Shown: positions 34,890 through 45,989, numbered from the stretch's first letter. The stretch: 64,000 bases of DNA from Aselliscus stoliczkanus (GCA_033961575.1 CM066735.1:34987501-35051500), one strand, 5' to 3'. Numbers and translations are program-made. The notes: generated from the sequence alone by a model not told the origin.

Positions 34890-34957
34890 TGTATGTATGT
34901 ATGTATGTATGTATTTATTTATTTATTTGTTTGTTTATTTATTTATTTATTTATTTG
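34890..34957. repeat. (GTAT)n-(TTTA)n microsatellite
   Basis: A GTAT tetranucleotide tract (34890-34913) passes into TTTA/TTTG units (34914-34957). Frames over it are artefacts. Confidence 0.95.
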
Positions 34958-35069
34958 CAGTTCCCTCTTCTGGAATCTTCAACTCTAAACATACTCTGCT
35001 TTTGCTTCAGCTCTTTCAATATCTTACTCTCAACAAACCTGTCTTTTCAGAGAGATCTCTACAAGGAGA

Positions 35070-35185
35070 GGTCTAATAACCTCTCTGTGCCTCAGTTTTC
35101 TCATCTGTAAAGCGATGATCTTTCTCCAAATATTTTATAACCTAAATAAGATAGTACGTGCAAGGCTGCACCATATGTCTTAGAG
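35070..35185 (+). repeat. MIR-type SINE fragment
   Basis: TAATAACCTCTCTGTGCCTC then AGTTTTCTCATCTGTAAAGC is a strong MIR core match in plus orientation. Confidence 0.75.
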
Positions 35186-35189
35186 AATG

Positions 35190-35880
35190 GTTCTGACGAA
35201 AAGCCTAAAAGCCCTCCTCATTAAATGCTAACAGCTCTCTTAGCACTTCAGCTGTGTCTTAATCTTTTCTTCATCCACTAGCCAATTCTGTTTTCTTATA
35301 AGTCTTATTATTCCTTATAATTATCTAGTTTATGTAATTTGCTTGCTTAGTGTCTTAACATTGCCAGCAGAAAATCATCAGTGTTGCTGTATAAAAAAGC
35401 AATTGTTTGTTGACAATCATACCAAATGCTTAATGAAGAGAAAATGCTTATTTTTTAAAGAGTTTTGCATCTTAGCACTAGGGATGCTATATATAGGTGT
35501 GTACTATGTTTTACTAAAGTTTAAGTCATTTGTTTGAGGGTTTGGACTTGACAGGTAACATAATCCCCTCCACTAAAATAATGGCAAATCGCTGTTGTTG
35601 GTGCAGTGTGTCTGGTTTTCAGAAGCAGATGGTTGACAGCAACATGTCTACTTGTATTTGGAAGAGTAATAAAGCAATTCGAGATTAGCAAAGGAAATGA
35701 CTGTTTCTAATTTTTATGATATCAGAGGATAATTGTGATTTTTTTATTTTTTATAATCAAAACATTTCACAATTTGACAAGTGTGAAATATTTGCCTGGC
35801 ATGAAAATTGTTCTTTTCTTGTTATCGAATCAAATATTTGTAGCATATATATCTTCATATTTAAACACAGTTTTAAATTT
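35190..35880. other. Unassigned AT-rich sequence
   Basis: No gene or repeat recognised. Confidence 0.4.
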
Positions 35881-35884
35881 TATT

Positions 35885-36135
35885 TATTTGTTTTATTTTA
35901 ATTAGTTTCAGGTGTACAACACAGTGCAATAGTTATACATTTCACCCCTCAAAGTGATAACCCCCCACCCCCAATTCGCCACCCCACTCCCCCCCATATC
36001 ATATATATCAATTACTCTTCCTCTGACTCTCTTCCACAGTATAATCCACATCCCGTGACTATCTATATATATTCAATTACAGTAGGTATACAACCTCTGC
36101 TTCAGTTATACAGTGCAGTGATCAAACCTTCACTT
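35885..36135 (-). repeat. L1 3' UTR fragment, inverted
   Basis: TTAATTAGTTTCAGGTGTAC, AACACAGTGCAATAGTTATA, CATTTCACCCCTCAAAGTGA, a C-rich run at 35961-35996, and ATACAGTGCAGTGATCAAAC match the 3' UTR of the younger L1 at 42156-43294. Both are inverted. This copy is 5'-truncated to its 3' UTR. Confidence 0.75.
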
Positions 36136-36139
36136 AAAT

Positions 36140-37365
36140 TTTTTATATTTTAACCTAAAAGGAACTTAATTTCAGTAGCTAATTAAGTACAAGTAACAAA
36201 AGTAATCAAATTGAAATTTTATTTGATATTTTTATGGCATACCACAGATCTATTTAAAAATTTTGATATAGATTGTCTGCCAGTTTAAATTGAATTTTAA
36301 AATTACTGATCAAATTTGATATCTAGTAACTTATTTATAGTGGAAATAATGGGAGCGTTTTGGTTAAGCACAATGAATATCAAGAGAACTTAGTGCTCAA
36401 TAATTGATTTACTCATGTATCATAAAGTTTTATTCTTCTTTTATGAAGGATATTATCCATTTCTAAACAAAAAGGAAAATGAAGTTATAAGCTGATGGAA
36501 AGTTTGAACAAAGTGGAAAAAAAAAAGAAACATTTTTACCAATTACCAGTATAAGCATTTGAAACTATAAGTATTCATACTGTAGTTTAACACCGTGCTG
36601 AATGTAACAAGTCATAACAGGAATTCAGTTCTTCTATTTAAATATTCCTAAAACTATTCTAGAAGTGCTAGTAATAGCAACACTTTATCTACCTATCCAC
36701 TTATTTATATATTTGTGCCTATGAGGAGATTTGATCCCTTACTGGTTTTATTTGGTGGTGTGAGGTTTAAGAAAAAGACTGTCCGAGCTGCATATTTTAC
36801 TCCTCCCTGAGGAAAAGCTAAACTGATAAAATCACATGTATTGTATTTTCAAGAATGTCACTTCTCTTTGCTCTTTTTATAGTGTTGTGCACATACATAG
36901 GGGAAAAAAATAAAACTTGGCTATTGATTTTATTTTAATAAAGCATAGCTGTTTGTTTTAATGGTTTATATTCCACAGTTTAATTTCTAGTTTGTTTCTG
37001 TCGTAACTTAAAATTGGTCAGCTAATGATATCCTATTACTGCTGGTGTTGGTAGCAACAGTAAAGATAGGCTCTAAATATTTGTTCCTTCTCATTTTTAA
37101 TTAAAAAAAGAACCCCAAATTCCAGGGAAGTGTAAATCCTGTTAAAAAGAAGAAAACTGCATTCCACTACGAGATCTGTATTATTAGGATTGAGTCCACA
37201 TATGTTTACAATTCATTTCCTTCTAAGTTAGAAGTATTTTAGACTTAAATTGGTTTTCTGATATTCTGATAAAGTGCTAATCAGTTTAATCACGTCTGCG
37301 ATCAGGCAGAAGCCTATATCTATAATCAGATGTTCCCATTTTTGCCTTACAGTTTGTGACACATC
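36140..37365. other. Unassigned AT-rich sequence
   Basis: No gene or repeat recognised. Confidence 0.4.
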
Positions 37366-37367
37366 TA

Positions 37368-37403
37368 GTTTGACGTTGAATGCAATTGCATTCAACGTCA
37401 AAC
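37368..37403. repeat. Perfect 36 bp palindrome
   Basis: The sequence GTTTGACGTTGAATGCAA is followed with no spacer by its exact reverse complement TTGCATTCAACGTCAAAC. Each arm is 18 bp, symmetric about 37385/37386. The next bases outward do not pair. Confidence 0.95.
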
Positions 37404-38195
37404 ATTAATTTTGGATTGTTATACAAACCCACAGAGAGGCCTAGAAGTATTGCTATTTCTGACAGCAGATAAACCAACTTGCAATTTCTGTCAGGATGGT
37501 GGTTTGGGGTAAAATACCACATGCAGTGTGCATTGCAACATGTTCAAATCAGCCTCAGCATCTCTACCTGTGAACCTTAGCTCTCACAACAATGACATTG
37601 CTACCTGCCCTCCCAGCTGTTCCTTGGGTTTCTTTGGACAATATGGTAGTTATAATTCCTTTGGGAATTTGTCATTGATTGCAAAATTTGGTTAAACTGC
37701 ACAATTTATACTTAAGCCTCCTTTAATAATATCTGTAAGCAGATATTTTAAACTTGTTACAGAGACTTCTAACATGACCCAGAGTTTTTGCTCTTGTTGT
37801 GTATACTTGTTCTTTGAAAATATCTCAGAATTAAATAAGTTTAACTCAAAAGTTTTAAAATGTGGCCAACGTTTAAATGTGGCTAATCATTTGCTTCCAA
37901 CATTTTAAAGCAAATGATTCTAATAAAACAGAATAAATTACTTTATGATAATTACATATTTATACATGTATATATCATACTAGTATAAATCATACTAGAC
38001 TACAATATTTTGAGGGGAAGAATTTTTGTTGAGTTTTATATCCCTTGTATCAGCTTCTTCAGGTTCCTACACATAGTTGCAAAAAAAGTGTTTATTATAT
38101 ATTATAGGACTTGTTCCTCTTTACTGGTTTCTTTCTTTAAATTCCTTTAAAGGTTTGGTGTACTTTTGAATTTAAGGCAGGATACTGAAGTAGAT
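37404..38195. other. Unassigned sequence
   Basis: No gene or repeat recognised. Confidence 0.4.
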
Positions 38196-38199
38196 TTCA

Positions 38200-39165
38200 T
38201 TCATATTCATGAATACTTTGACCACCTATGCAGGGTTGACTCTCAAGTTTATCTCTACTCCAGATTTCTTTTTTCAGTTCCATACCTATGTAGCCAATGG
38301 ACTCCTCCATCTTATTTCTAGAACATATCAACAGTACCTCACATTCACTCTAGCTAAAACTCTACCGATGAGTAAGGAAAACTGAGAGAGTGTTTCTCAT
38401 GTTAGTAAAAGTATCATTCACCAACTGTTGTACACATCAGAAACCTTATAAATTTGATAATGGGCTGCTTATGGAATGGTCATCAAGTCCATTCTATTTA
38501 ATTTACAGAATATCTCTCAAATAATCAACTTCTTTCCAGTCAACAGTACCACTATAATAATCCAATGTTTCATCAAGGCTGGTTTCCCCTAAAGCAAATA
38601 TTCTCTAGTTCTCCCATATCTTTGAGTATATGTGTCATTCAATATGGTCACTACACTAATATCTTAGAGATCACATCAAAAACGCAAATGTGAGCATGTC
38701 AATGCTTTTCTTTTAACTCTCCAAAGCTTTCTCATGGCTCATAGAATAAAGATATAAACCTTAATGTGATTTTAAAGTCCTGTATCATTTGGCCAATTTG
38801 AGTTTATTTTCCATGTGCTTTCTTTGTTTTAGTTACATCTTAGCAGTTCTCAAAAGCGCTGTGACTGATGCTTCTTCAAGTTCTTGTAAAACTGCTATTT
38901 TCTCTACAGAAATGGCTACTTTTGCTCTTTCCTCTTGGTTAATTCTTATTTAACTTTCAGTTCACACAGTGTTACGTCCTCAAAGGAGCCTTCCTTCATT
39001 AAGCTTAGGACTAATGGCCACCTAGTTCCGTCTGTTTTTCTTTCTTAGTACTTGGCATAGTTTACAGTTTACAATTTGGCATTATTTAATTACTCTCTGC
39101 TTACCACACATGGCCATAAGCTTTATAAGGCCTTTATAGGAATCGTATCTGTTTTTTTCCCATGA
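38200..39165 (+). repeat. L2-type LINE 3' region
   Basis: The L2 order is visible in plus orientation: TTCCATACCTATGTAGCCAA, ATATCTTAGAGATCACATCA, TTAACTCTCCAAAGCTTTCT, ATAGAATAAAGATATAAACC, AAGTCCTGTATCATTTGGCC, GCTCTTTCCTCTTGGTTAAT, TCAAAGGAGCCTTCCTTCAT and TTTCTTAGTACTTGGCATAG. It is one of the longer L2 remnants in the window, heavily decayed and non-coding. Confidence 0.7.
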
Positions 39166-39169
39166 TTGA

Positions 39170-40335
39170 ATTTCTGGCGATATTAATGCTGGGAAATCAC
39201 CAAATTGACTGATAATTATTTTGCCTGAAAAATAATCTTGAATGTTTCCTGTTTTGGTACCTGTTCACAGCCACCAATAAACCGTGATAGTTCATAACAT
39301 TTATGACTGTAATCCTGAAACTTGGTATGTGAATCCCCAAATAACCTACAGAATTGTCGTTGTTAGATTTCTTACCTGTGGTTGTACCAGGCCAGAGTAT
39401 TATCAGAAGGTGTTCTCTTTTCTTTCACATTGCCTCTTTATAAAGTCATTGCTTTATCCCTTTTATGTCAGTATAGAACCATACATCCCTGTAAAAGTTA
39501 TTCTGCATCTTATCTGTTTCTTCCAATTAATTTTCGAATTGGAATTATTTTTTTCCAAAGAAGAAAAAAAAAAAAAGAAGAAGAAGCTGAGGAGTTTTAA
39601 GGAATAAAAAAAGGCAAGGTACAGATTTTGTCTTCTATTACTTGATTAATATTCTTGTGAGATATCCTCCTAAATAATCAGTTCCCAAACCGATTTTCTA
39701 CATGAACTACACAGTAAGGTTGTAGGAAATGTTCTTAAAGCTTCTATTTGGATCTCAGAGTAGTAAAAAGAGGGCAATGCATAGGGATGCAGATTCACTG
39801 CCGTGTTCAGCCTAGTTTTCTGGCAGACTGTTTCCCATGAATATCATTAGCCTGCCCATAAAAAGAAGCATACTGAGTAATGGGCAAAAGACTACCCACA
39901 GTAAGATGAAAAGCCCTCATAGCTAACAAATGGACCACATGATATTTGAATGTTTGGGAATTACCAACAGGTGCAGGAAAACAGGACAATAAGGATATTA
40001 TGATGCAGGCTAAGGAATTAGATTAAAAAAGAGTTTAGTATTACCACTGAGAGGTGCTGAACTGAGCTTGGTATTTGGCAAAGGTTATATATTTGAGAAT
40101 TACAATAAAATATGAAAGGCTATGGAAATGAGTGTACTATTTAGAAGCAGTATTTAGAATAAGTCTTAAAAGCTTTTCTCTAAAAAGAAAATGTAACACA
40201 CTAAATGAGGCAGTTTTGAATTATTATTATGTTCTTTCATAATATTCTTGAAGTGAAAATGTGTGTTCTTTATACCATTCGATATATATTCCACTAAAGC
40301 ATCATTTTAATAGTAAGTTAGGATTCTCAGAACAA
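39170..40335. other. Unassigned sequence
   Basis: No gene recognised. A purine (A/AAG) run at 39561-39588 explains the lysine-rich end of a 107-codon plus frame, which is likely chance. Confidence 0.4.
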
Positions 40336-40338
40336 AGG

Positions 40339-40386
40339 TAGATGCACATTTAATTGAATGTGTGCATTTAATTGAATGTGCATCTA
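40339..40386. repeat. 48 bp imperfect palindrome with internal direct repeat
   Basis: The outer arms TAGATGCACATT and AATGTGCATCTA are exact complements. The interior contains CATTTAATTGAATGTG twice in tandem (around 40346 and 40366). Confidence 0.9.
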
Positions 40387-40794
40387 CTGAATTTACTAAA
40401 TTTCAATTTATTGAAAGCAATTTAACTGAACATGCTTTTAATATAATTTATTTGTATAATCTAATGTGAACTATATTTCAAACTGTAAGGACTATTAATA
40501 AATAACTCATATTATTTCATCACAAGAAAAATAAAATTTAAATTTAAAAATCTTGGAATTCTGAATAAATAATAAACATACAAGAGTCAGACTTACATTA
40601 AGTTTAGAAATGATTTCACTAGAAATATGCCAAGATGGGCTTTCTATATCTAATGTTTTGTCACAAGTAGTATTAAACAAGGATATTAATTTTGAAGTAA
40701 ATGTTCTTTATTGGTTTTCAGGAAATTAATGATCATTTGTTGCTTATTTTAAACTTTCACTGTATTGCTATCTAAAATGATAGTGTGCAATTCT

Positions 40795-40882
40795 TTTTTT
40801 TTTTTAAGGGCAGTGTCACTGGCCTTCATATGTGGGACCTGAACCCAGCCAACGCTTAACCACCGCGCCACTCGCCCGGCCC
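40795..40882 (-). mobile_element. RHIN-type SINE with internal deletion
   Basis: Inverted copy: poly(T), then AAGGGCAGTGTCACTGGCCTT to CCACTCGCCCGGCCC. Compared with siblings it lacks about 20 bp covering half of the anticodon-like stem (GGGGCC..TTCCCAAG side). Flanking GATAGTGTGCAATTCT (40779-40794) and GATAGTGTGTAATTCT (40884-40899) give a 16 bp TSD with one mismatch. Confidence 0.88.
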
Positions 40883-41099
40883 AGATAGTGTGTAATTCTA
40901 ACATTTAAAATGTCCCAATCATTTTGGACAGCCAAAGAGCAATTATAAACTGTGGACAAAATATAAAATAAAACTACCTGAAGGCTCTGATGAGTGACAA
41001 AAATACAGGGAGAATTAGAAAGAAGTTCAGGCTTCGAGGCAGTGACCACATGGCTATGTTTCCTGTTTTAGGGCTGCGTGGCTAAAGTACTAATAGAAA

Positions 41100-42007
41100 G
41101 TACAACTGTATTTCTAAATGGAAAAACCATGGAAAGGAATAAGAGCCACCAACAAGTGACCAGGTAACTCAGGAAGGAGATACCCAGAGAAACAAACTCC
41201 AAATTCTGTGTATGAGTTTGTCAAGATTGTATGTATGTGCTGGGAAAACTGGAAGCGGTCTGATTTGAGGTCTGAGCCCCCTACCCGCATAAAGTATGGC
41301 CGAATTTTAGCGCAATCTAGATTTTGTTAAATATAGACATCAATTCCCATGAGAACAATATACAATAATTCAGAATACACACAATGCAATGTTCATACTG
41401 TGTAGGAAACAATCCCAAATTATTATACTTCACATATAAAAAGCCATGTAAATGGAAATATTTTCTCAATGAAGAAAAGTAGCAGACACCAGCATGACTC
41501 AGATGTTGGTATTATCAGACAAAACATTTAAAACAATTTTTAATATTTGTCATTGAGGTAAATGAATTCAACACAGACAATTGCATCAGAGACTTAGAAA
41601 ATATATTTTTAAATGGAAAATTTAGAATGAGAAAATGCAGTCCCTGAAATGAATCCCTGAAAGAAACAGGGCTTAATGGCAGGAAGGAGATGTCGGAGGA
41701 AAGCTCAGTATGTTTGAAGATAGATGAATGGGGGTAATAGCATCCATTCTGAAGAAGAGAGAGAGAAATTAATGAATAAAAATGTGAGGCCCTGGGAGGT
41801 GTGTGATATTGTTTCCCCCACAGGCTCTGACCATTTTACTCATTCATTTATCTGCATATGGGTAATTGAAATGCCAAAAGAAGAAGTGTGAGAGAATTGA
41901 ACAAATAAAATGTTTGTGTAAATAATTGATGAATATCCTCTAATTTGGAGAACAACATGGATTTATAGATTCCAGAATCTCAGCCAAATCCATTCAGGAT
42001 AAATTAG

Positions 42008-42061
<54 letters not shown>

Positions 42062-42138
42062 CAAAGTTAAAATACTAAAAACCAATATTAAGAGAAATTC
42101 TTGAAATCAATTTGGAAAAAAAAACACACATTAAATAT
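41100..42138 (+). repeat. Old L1 5' region, outermost layer of a nested cluster
   Basis: TCAACACAGACAATTGCATC, TGTTTGAAGATAGATGAATG, TGAAATGCCAAAAGAAGAAG, TTTATAGATTCCAGAATCTC and the passage before the L1 insertion match the order of an ancient L1M 5' part. A (CA)n tract interrupts it. The same element resumes after the young L1 at 43312 (GCAGAAACCATGGAGTCCTT). Confidence 0.6.
42010..42058 (+). repeat. (CA)n microsatellite
   Basis: About 24 uninterrupted CA units inside the old L1. Confidence 0.97.
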
Positions 42139-42155
42139 ACAGGCACAATAATTCT

Positions 42156-43294
42156 TTTTTTTTCTTTTTTTCTTTTGCTTTATTTGTTTATTTATTATTG
42201 TTAGTTACAGATGTACAAAATCATGCAATAGTTATCCTTTTCACCCCTTACAAAATGACTCCCCCCTCCCTCCATCCACTGTCCCTCCACCCTGATATCA
42301 TACATCTCTATTAAAATTCCATTGACTCCATCCCCACATTATACTCCACATCCCATGACTATATATGTGTTAAATTATAGTTAACATCTAATATTATTCA
42401 GTGGCAGCTTCAGATGTACAGTGCAGTGGTCAGGCTTCTATACCGTCCATAAAGTGGTCTCCCTAAAAAGACATGACTCCATCTCGTCCCCTAAAAGATA
42501 TTTACAACATTATTGATTATATTCCCCAAACTGTCTCTTCTATCCCTGCAACAATATTGTAATTACCAGTTTATGTTGCCTCATCCTTTCCCCTTCTCCC
42601 TCATGCCCACCCCCGTCCCATCTAGCAATTATCCTCTATGTCTCTAAGACTATTTCTGTTTACATTGCTCATCTATTCAGTTCTTTAGATTCCACATATA
42701 AGTGAGATCATATGGTATTTGTCTTTCTCTGACTGATTTATTTCACTTAGCATAATGTTCTCTAGGTCCATTCATATTGTTGCAAATGGTACGATTTCAT
42801 TTTTCTTTATAGCTGCGTAATACTCCATTGTGTAAATGTACCACAGTTTCTTAATACAGTCGTCTACCGCTGGGCATTTTGATTGATTCCAAGTCTTGGC
42901 TATTGTAAATAGCGCTGCAATAAACAGAGGGGTGCATATATTTTTTTGAATTAGTGTCTTGGGTTTTTCAGGATGAATACCTAAGAGTGGAATTGCTGGG
43001 TCATATGGTAGTTCCATTTCCAGTTTTTTGAGAAACCTCCATACTGACTTCCATAGTGGCTGCACCAATCTGGAATCCCACCAACAGTGCAGCAGGGTTC
43101 CCTTTTCCCCACAGCCTCACCAGCATTTATTTTTTGTTGATTTATTGGTGATAGCCATTCTGACCGGAGTGATGTATTATCTCTTTGTGGTTTTTATTTC
43201 CATTTCCCTAATGACCAGTGAGGTTGCACATTTTTTCATATGCCTGTTGGCCATCTGTATGTCCTCTTTAGAGAAATGTCTCTTCATATCCTCT
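42156..43294 (-). mobile_element. Younger L1, 5'-truncated, with TSD
   Basis: A minus-strand LINE-1 of about 1.14 kb: poly(T)/T-rich tail at 42155-42190, a 3' UTR with a C-rich patch near 42262-42295, then the C-terminal part of ORF2. It is bounded by ACAGGCACAATAATTCT (42139-42155) and ACAGGCACAATGATTCT (43295-43311), a 17 bp target-site duplication with one mismatch. The element is truncated at its 5' end, as most L1 insertions are, and lies inside an old L1. Confidence 0.92.
42772..43068 (-). pseudogene. L1 ORF2 C-terminal fragment
   Basis: A 98-codon open frame on the minus strand is the C-terminal part of LINE-1 ORF2. It shows [13 protein letters not shown] and LWYIYTMEYYAAIKKNEIVP. The endonuclease and reverse-transcriptase domains are absent because of 5' truncation. 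Upstream on the same strand the frame is broken by stops. It has no expected function. Its openness over 98 codons suggests that this L1 is younger than the other copies in the window. Confidence 0.9.
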
Positions 43295-43311
43295 ACAGGC
43301 ACAATGATTCT

Positions 43312-43797
43312 AACAACCTGTTTCTCTGCAGAAACCATGGAGTCCTTTTGGAGTCTGAAAGGCAGAGAAGAAACATTTGTAAGATTAAAGAAAATAGAAC
43401 AAAGTTGAAATAGATTTAAATTAAGTAAATATAAGATAAACTGTTGCTGCTGGATCTACACTATGAGAGAGACATATTAAATAAACTTAAGACTGAATTA
43501 ACTATCCCAGAGGGAAATTCTAGTCTTTAAAAATGAATAATGAATAGTAAATGACAAATATCTCTGTGAATATAAAGGTGTTTATATATATGAAACTAAC
43601 AAACAAACAAAAATGTGTGTGAAGCTATCCCAGTCAAAATAAAAACACAGGTTTTTCAAAAAAGCCACCAATCAGTTCTAAAATTCAATGGAAGCATAAA
43701 CAACTTAACAAAGTAAATTTAAAGTAGAAGAGCAAAATTGGAGGAAAAATACTACCTGACTTCAAGATGTAAAGTCACACCCAAGACTCTGGGTTCA
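43312..43797 (+). repeat. Old L1, continued to ORF2
   Basis: After the young L1 the old element resumes: GAAACCATGGAGTCCTTTTG, then GTGAAGCTATCCCAGTCAAA, GTTCTAAAATTCAATGGAAG, AAAATTGGAGGAAAAATACT and ACCTGACTTCAAGATGTAAAG, which is ORF2 text. The jump from 5' text to late ORF2 implies an internal deletion. Confidence 0.65.
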
Positions 43798-44005
43798 CAG
43801 ACTTTTTCTAAAAAGGAGCTGAGAGTAAACACGTTAACATCTGTAGGTCATATATATGGTCTCTTCACAATTACTTTGCCATTGCACCATGAAATCTGCA
43901 CACAATACATAAACAAATGAGCTTTCTATGTTCCAGTAAAACTTCATTTACAAAAATTGGCAGCAGGCTCAATTTGCCTGTGGATCATAGTTCGCTGATC
44001 CTGAT
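43798..44005 (+). mobile_element. hAT-Charlie-type element inserted in old L1
   Basis: ACAGACTTTTTCTAAAAAGG to GATCATAGTTCGCTGATCCT contains TCTCTTCACAATTACTTTGC, GTTCCAGTAAAACTTCATTT and GGCAGCAGGCTCAATTTGCC. It belongs to the same non-autonomous family as the inverted copy at 4954-5182. It splits L1 ORF2 text between TTCAAGATGTAAAG and AGAATAGACCC. Confidence 0.65.
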
Positions 44006-44708
44006 CAAGACTGAAACTGGCAAAGGACAGACCTACAGGTTGGAGGAATAAAATAGAGAGCCCAGAATAGACCCACTTGTATTTGGCCAATTTTCAATGA
44101 AAGGCACTAAACCAATCATTGGTGAACATTTGGTAGTAGTTTCTCTGTGTAGTTATAATTTGCATTTCCCAAGTAATGGTGGTGAACATCATTTGTCTTT
44201 AAAAACTTTATTGAAGTGTTTGTTAAAATCTGTTTTGTGTGTGTGTGTGAAAATCTGAAAAAGACTGATAATATAAAGATTTGATGCAGATGTGGAGTAA
44301 CTGGAGCTCTTATATATTGATGATTCACATATAAACAATACCTTTTTGGAAAATTGTTTGGTAATTTCTTGAAATGGTAAACAAACTCCTACCATATAAA
44401 TCAGCAATTTTACCTCTATTTATTTATACAAAGGAAATAAAAGAATATGTCCTGAACGAAGACTTGTAAATTAGTAATTATAGAAAATTTATTCATAATA
44501 AAGATAACTGAAAAAATTCTCTATCAACTGATGAAAAGATGAACCAGCTATGGTATAAGTATACAGTGGAATAATATTCATCAATAAAAATTAACCAACC
44601 TTTGAAACAAGCAACAACAGGGATAAATGTCAAAATTACTGTGCTTGCTAAAAGAAGTATATATATATATACACACACATAATATTTTAGAAAATGCAGT
44701 CTAATCTA
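44006..44708 (+). repeat. Old L1, end of ORF2
   Basis: TAAAATAGAGAGCCCAGAAT and AGACCCACTTGTATTTGGCC are late ORF2 phrases. Further on, TACAGTGGAATAATATTCAT and AGGGATAAATGTCAAAATTA fit the C-terminal end. A small part near 44120-44240 did not fit either strand well. A short TATA/CACA tract lies at 44659-44679. Confidence 0.6.
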
Positions 44709-45057
44709 CTGGGAGGTGCCAAAAAAAATGTATATACATTTTAAGAGATGTTACGTATGCTCAAGCAGTAGTTCGCCATAATCAGAAGTGTCTAGACACT
44801 GATGGTAACCAATTGGAGCACGTCTTAAAATTGCTGAAGTCAAATGTGACTTGTAGTCATCTTTTGTTATTGGTATATATTATTACAATTTTAATACAGT
44901 TTCCCTTTCTTAAAATGTGTATACAGAGGGCCAGCCGAGTGGTGCAGTAGTTAAGCGCTGGCTTGGGAAGCCAGCGGCCCCGGTTCTAGTCCCACATATG
45001 AGGACCACTGACACTGCCCTCAAAAAAAATGTGTATACATTTTTTTGGCACTCTCTG
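44709..45057. mobile_element. Tc1/mariner-like non-autonomous element split by a SINE
   Basis: Terminal inverted repeats of about 35 bp: left CTGGGAGGTGCCAAAAAAAA then TGTATATACATTTTAAGA; the right end, inverted, reads CAGAGAGTGCCAAAAAAATG then TATACACATTTTAAGA. TA dinucleotides flank both ends (44707-44708, 45058-45059), as expected for this superfamily. Without the SINE and its duplication, the element is about 235 bp. No transposase frame is seen. It sits inside the L1 3' end. Confidence 0.75.
44928..45029 (+). mobile_element. RHIN-type SINE inside a transposon terminal repeat
   Basis: Starts GGGCCAGCCGAGTGGTGC and ends CACTGACACTGCCCTC plus an A tail. B box GTTCTAGTCCC. It inserted into the right terminal repeat of the mariner-like element, duplicating AAAATGTGTATACA (44912-44925 and 45026-45039). 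Confidence 0.9.
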
Positions 45058-45059
45058 TA

Positions 45060-45290
45060 TAGTCCAAAAAGTCAACCAGTGGTTCCTTTTGACTGGGGAT
45101 GGAAGGAAGAGTGAGCAAATGAGGCATAATGGATCTTTTAGAGAGGTAATGAAATGTTTTGTATCATGAGTCTCATGGTCGTTTTATAGTAATATACAAT
45201 TGTTAAAACTCATCACATTTTTTATTTTAAATGGATGCAGTTTACTATATGCAATTTATATCTCAAAGTTCATAAATGAATATTGTACAG
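45060..45290 (+). repeat. Old L1 3' UTR, last part of the nested cluster
   Basis: AACCAGTGGTTCCTTTTGAC, GGGGATGGAAGGAAGAGTGA, GGTAATGAAATGTTTTGTAT and TTTACTATATGCAATTTATA follow the usual L1 3' UTR order. Confidence 0.6.
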
Positions 45291-45294
45291 TAAA

Positions 45295-45985
45295 TATATT
45301 GTTTATATGTAAACCTAATTTAGGAAGAGGCTTATAATGTAGCTTGATGCAATATAGATAAGTACTTTTGTAGTTAATCCTGCTCAGTATTTGAAAGAAC
45401 TTCTGAGGAGTAACAGTCAATTAACTTAGGAGATAAAATCCATCACGCTAAAATTTTGAGACTGAGCTTGTGTATTGATTTCATTTGTAATAAAGTCCAT
45501 TTCCATTCAGGAAAGAGAAATCACATAGTGATTTGACAAGGGAATACTTAATATAATGATTATTTAACTTCAATTTTTAAAATTTCAAATAAATGGTGAT
45601 ATTCTTTTGTTTTTCGCTACTTCCATTGGCTGATGTGCCATTTCTTTAAATTACAATTATATGTACAACTACCTTAAAAGAGATCCAACAAAGTAGAATT
45701 GTTGGAAGAATATATTTCATTTCAGAGAACAGTTGTTCCTGAGCATACAAAAGAATAACCTAGATAATGTCAGCATTAAATATTAATCAATCTGCTAAAT
45801 AGGTGAACGTTGGTAAAAATGGCAGTCTTTTGATTTGAAATTGTTTTTGAAACTTTCTACTGACTTACTCTTCCTGCTCCACTATACCACTAACTAAATT
45901 GACCACTTACACATTTAACGAATCTCTGCAAATACTATATATTCAGCATCTTTTAGTGGGAAAAGTACAAACTTAAGAAATGTTT
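45295..45985. other. Unassigned sequence
   Basis: No gene or repeat recognised. Confidence 0.4.
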
Positions 45986-45989
45986 ACTC

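Noticed and set aside
41989..42060. CRISPR-like or satellite array
   Set aside because: It is a plain (CA)n microsatellite; no spaced repeat array exists anywhere in the window.
43028..43408. 126-codon plus-strand frame
   Set aside because: It is antisense to the younger L1 ORF2 fragment and runs into flanking old L1 sequence.
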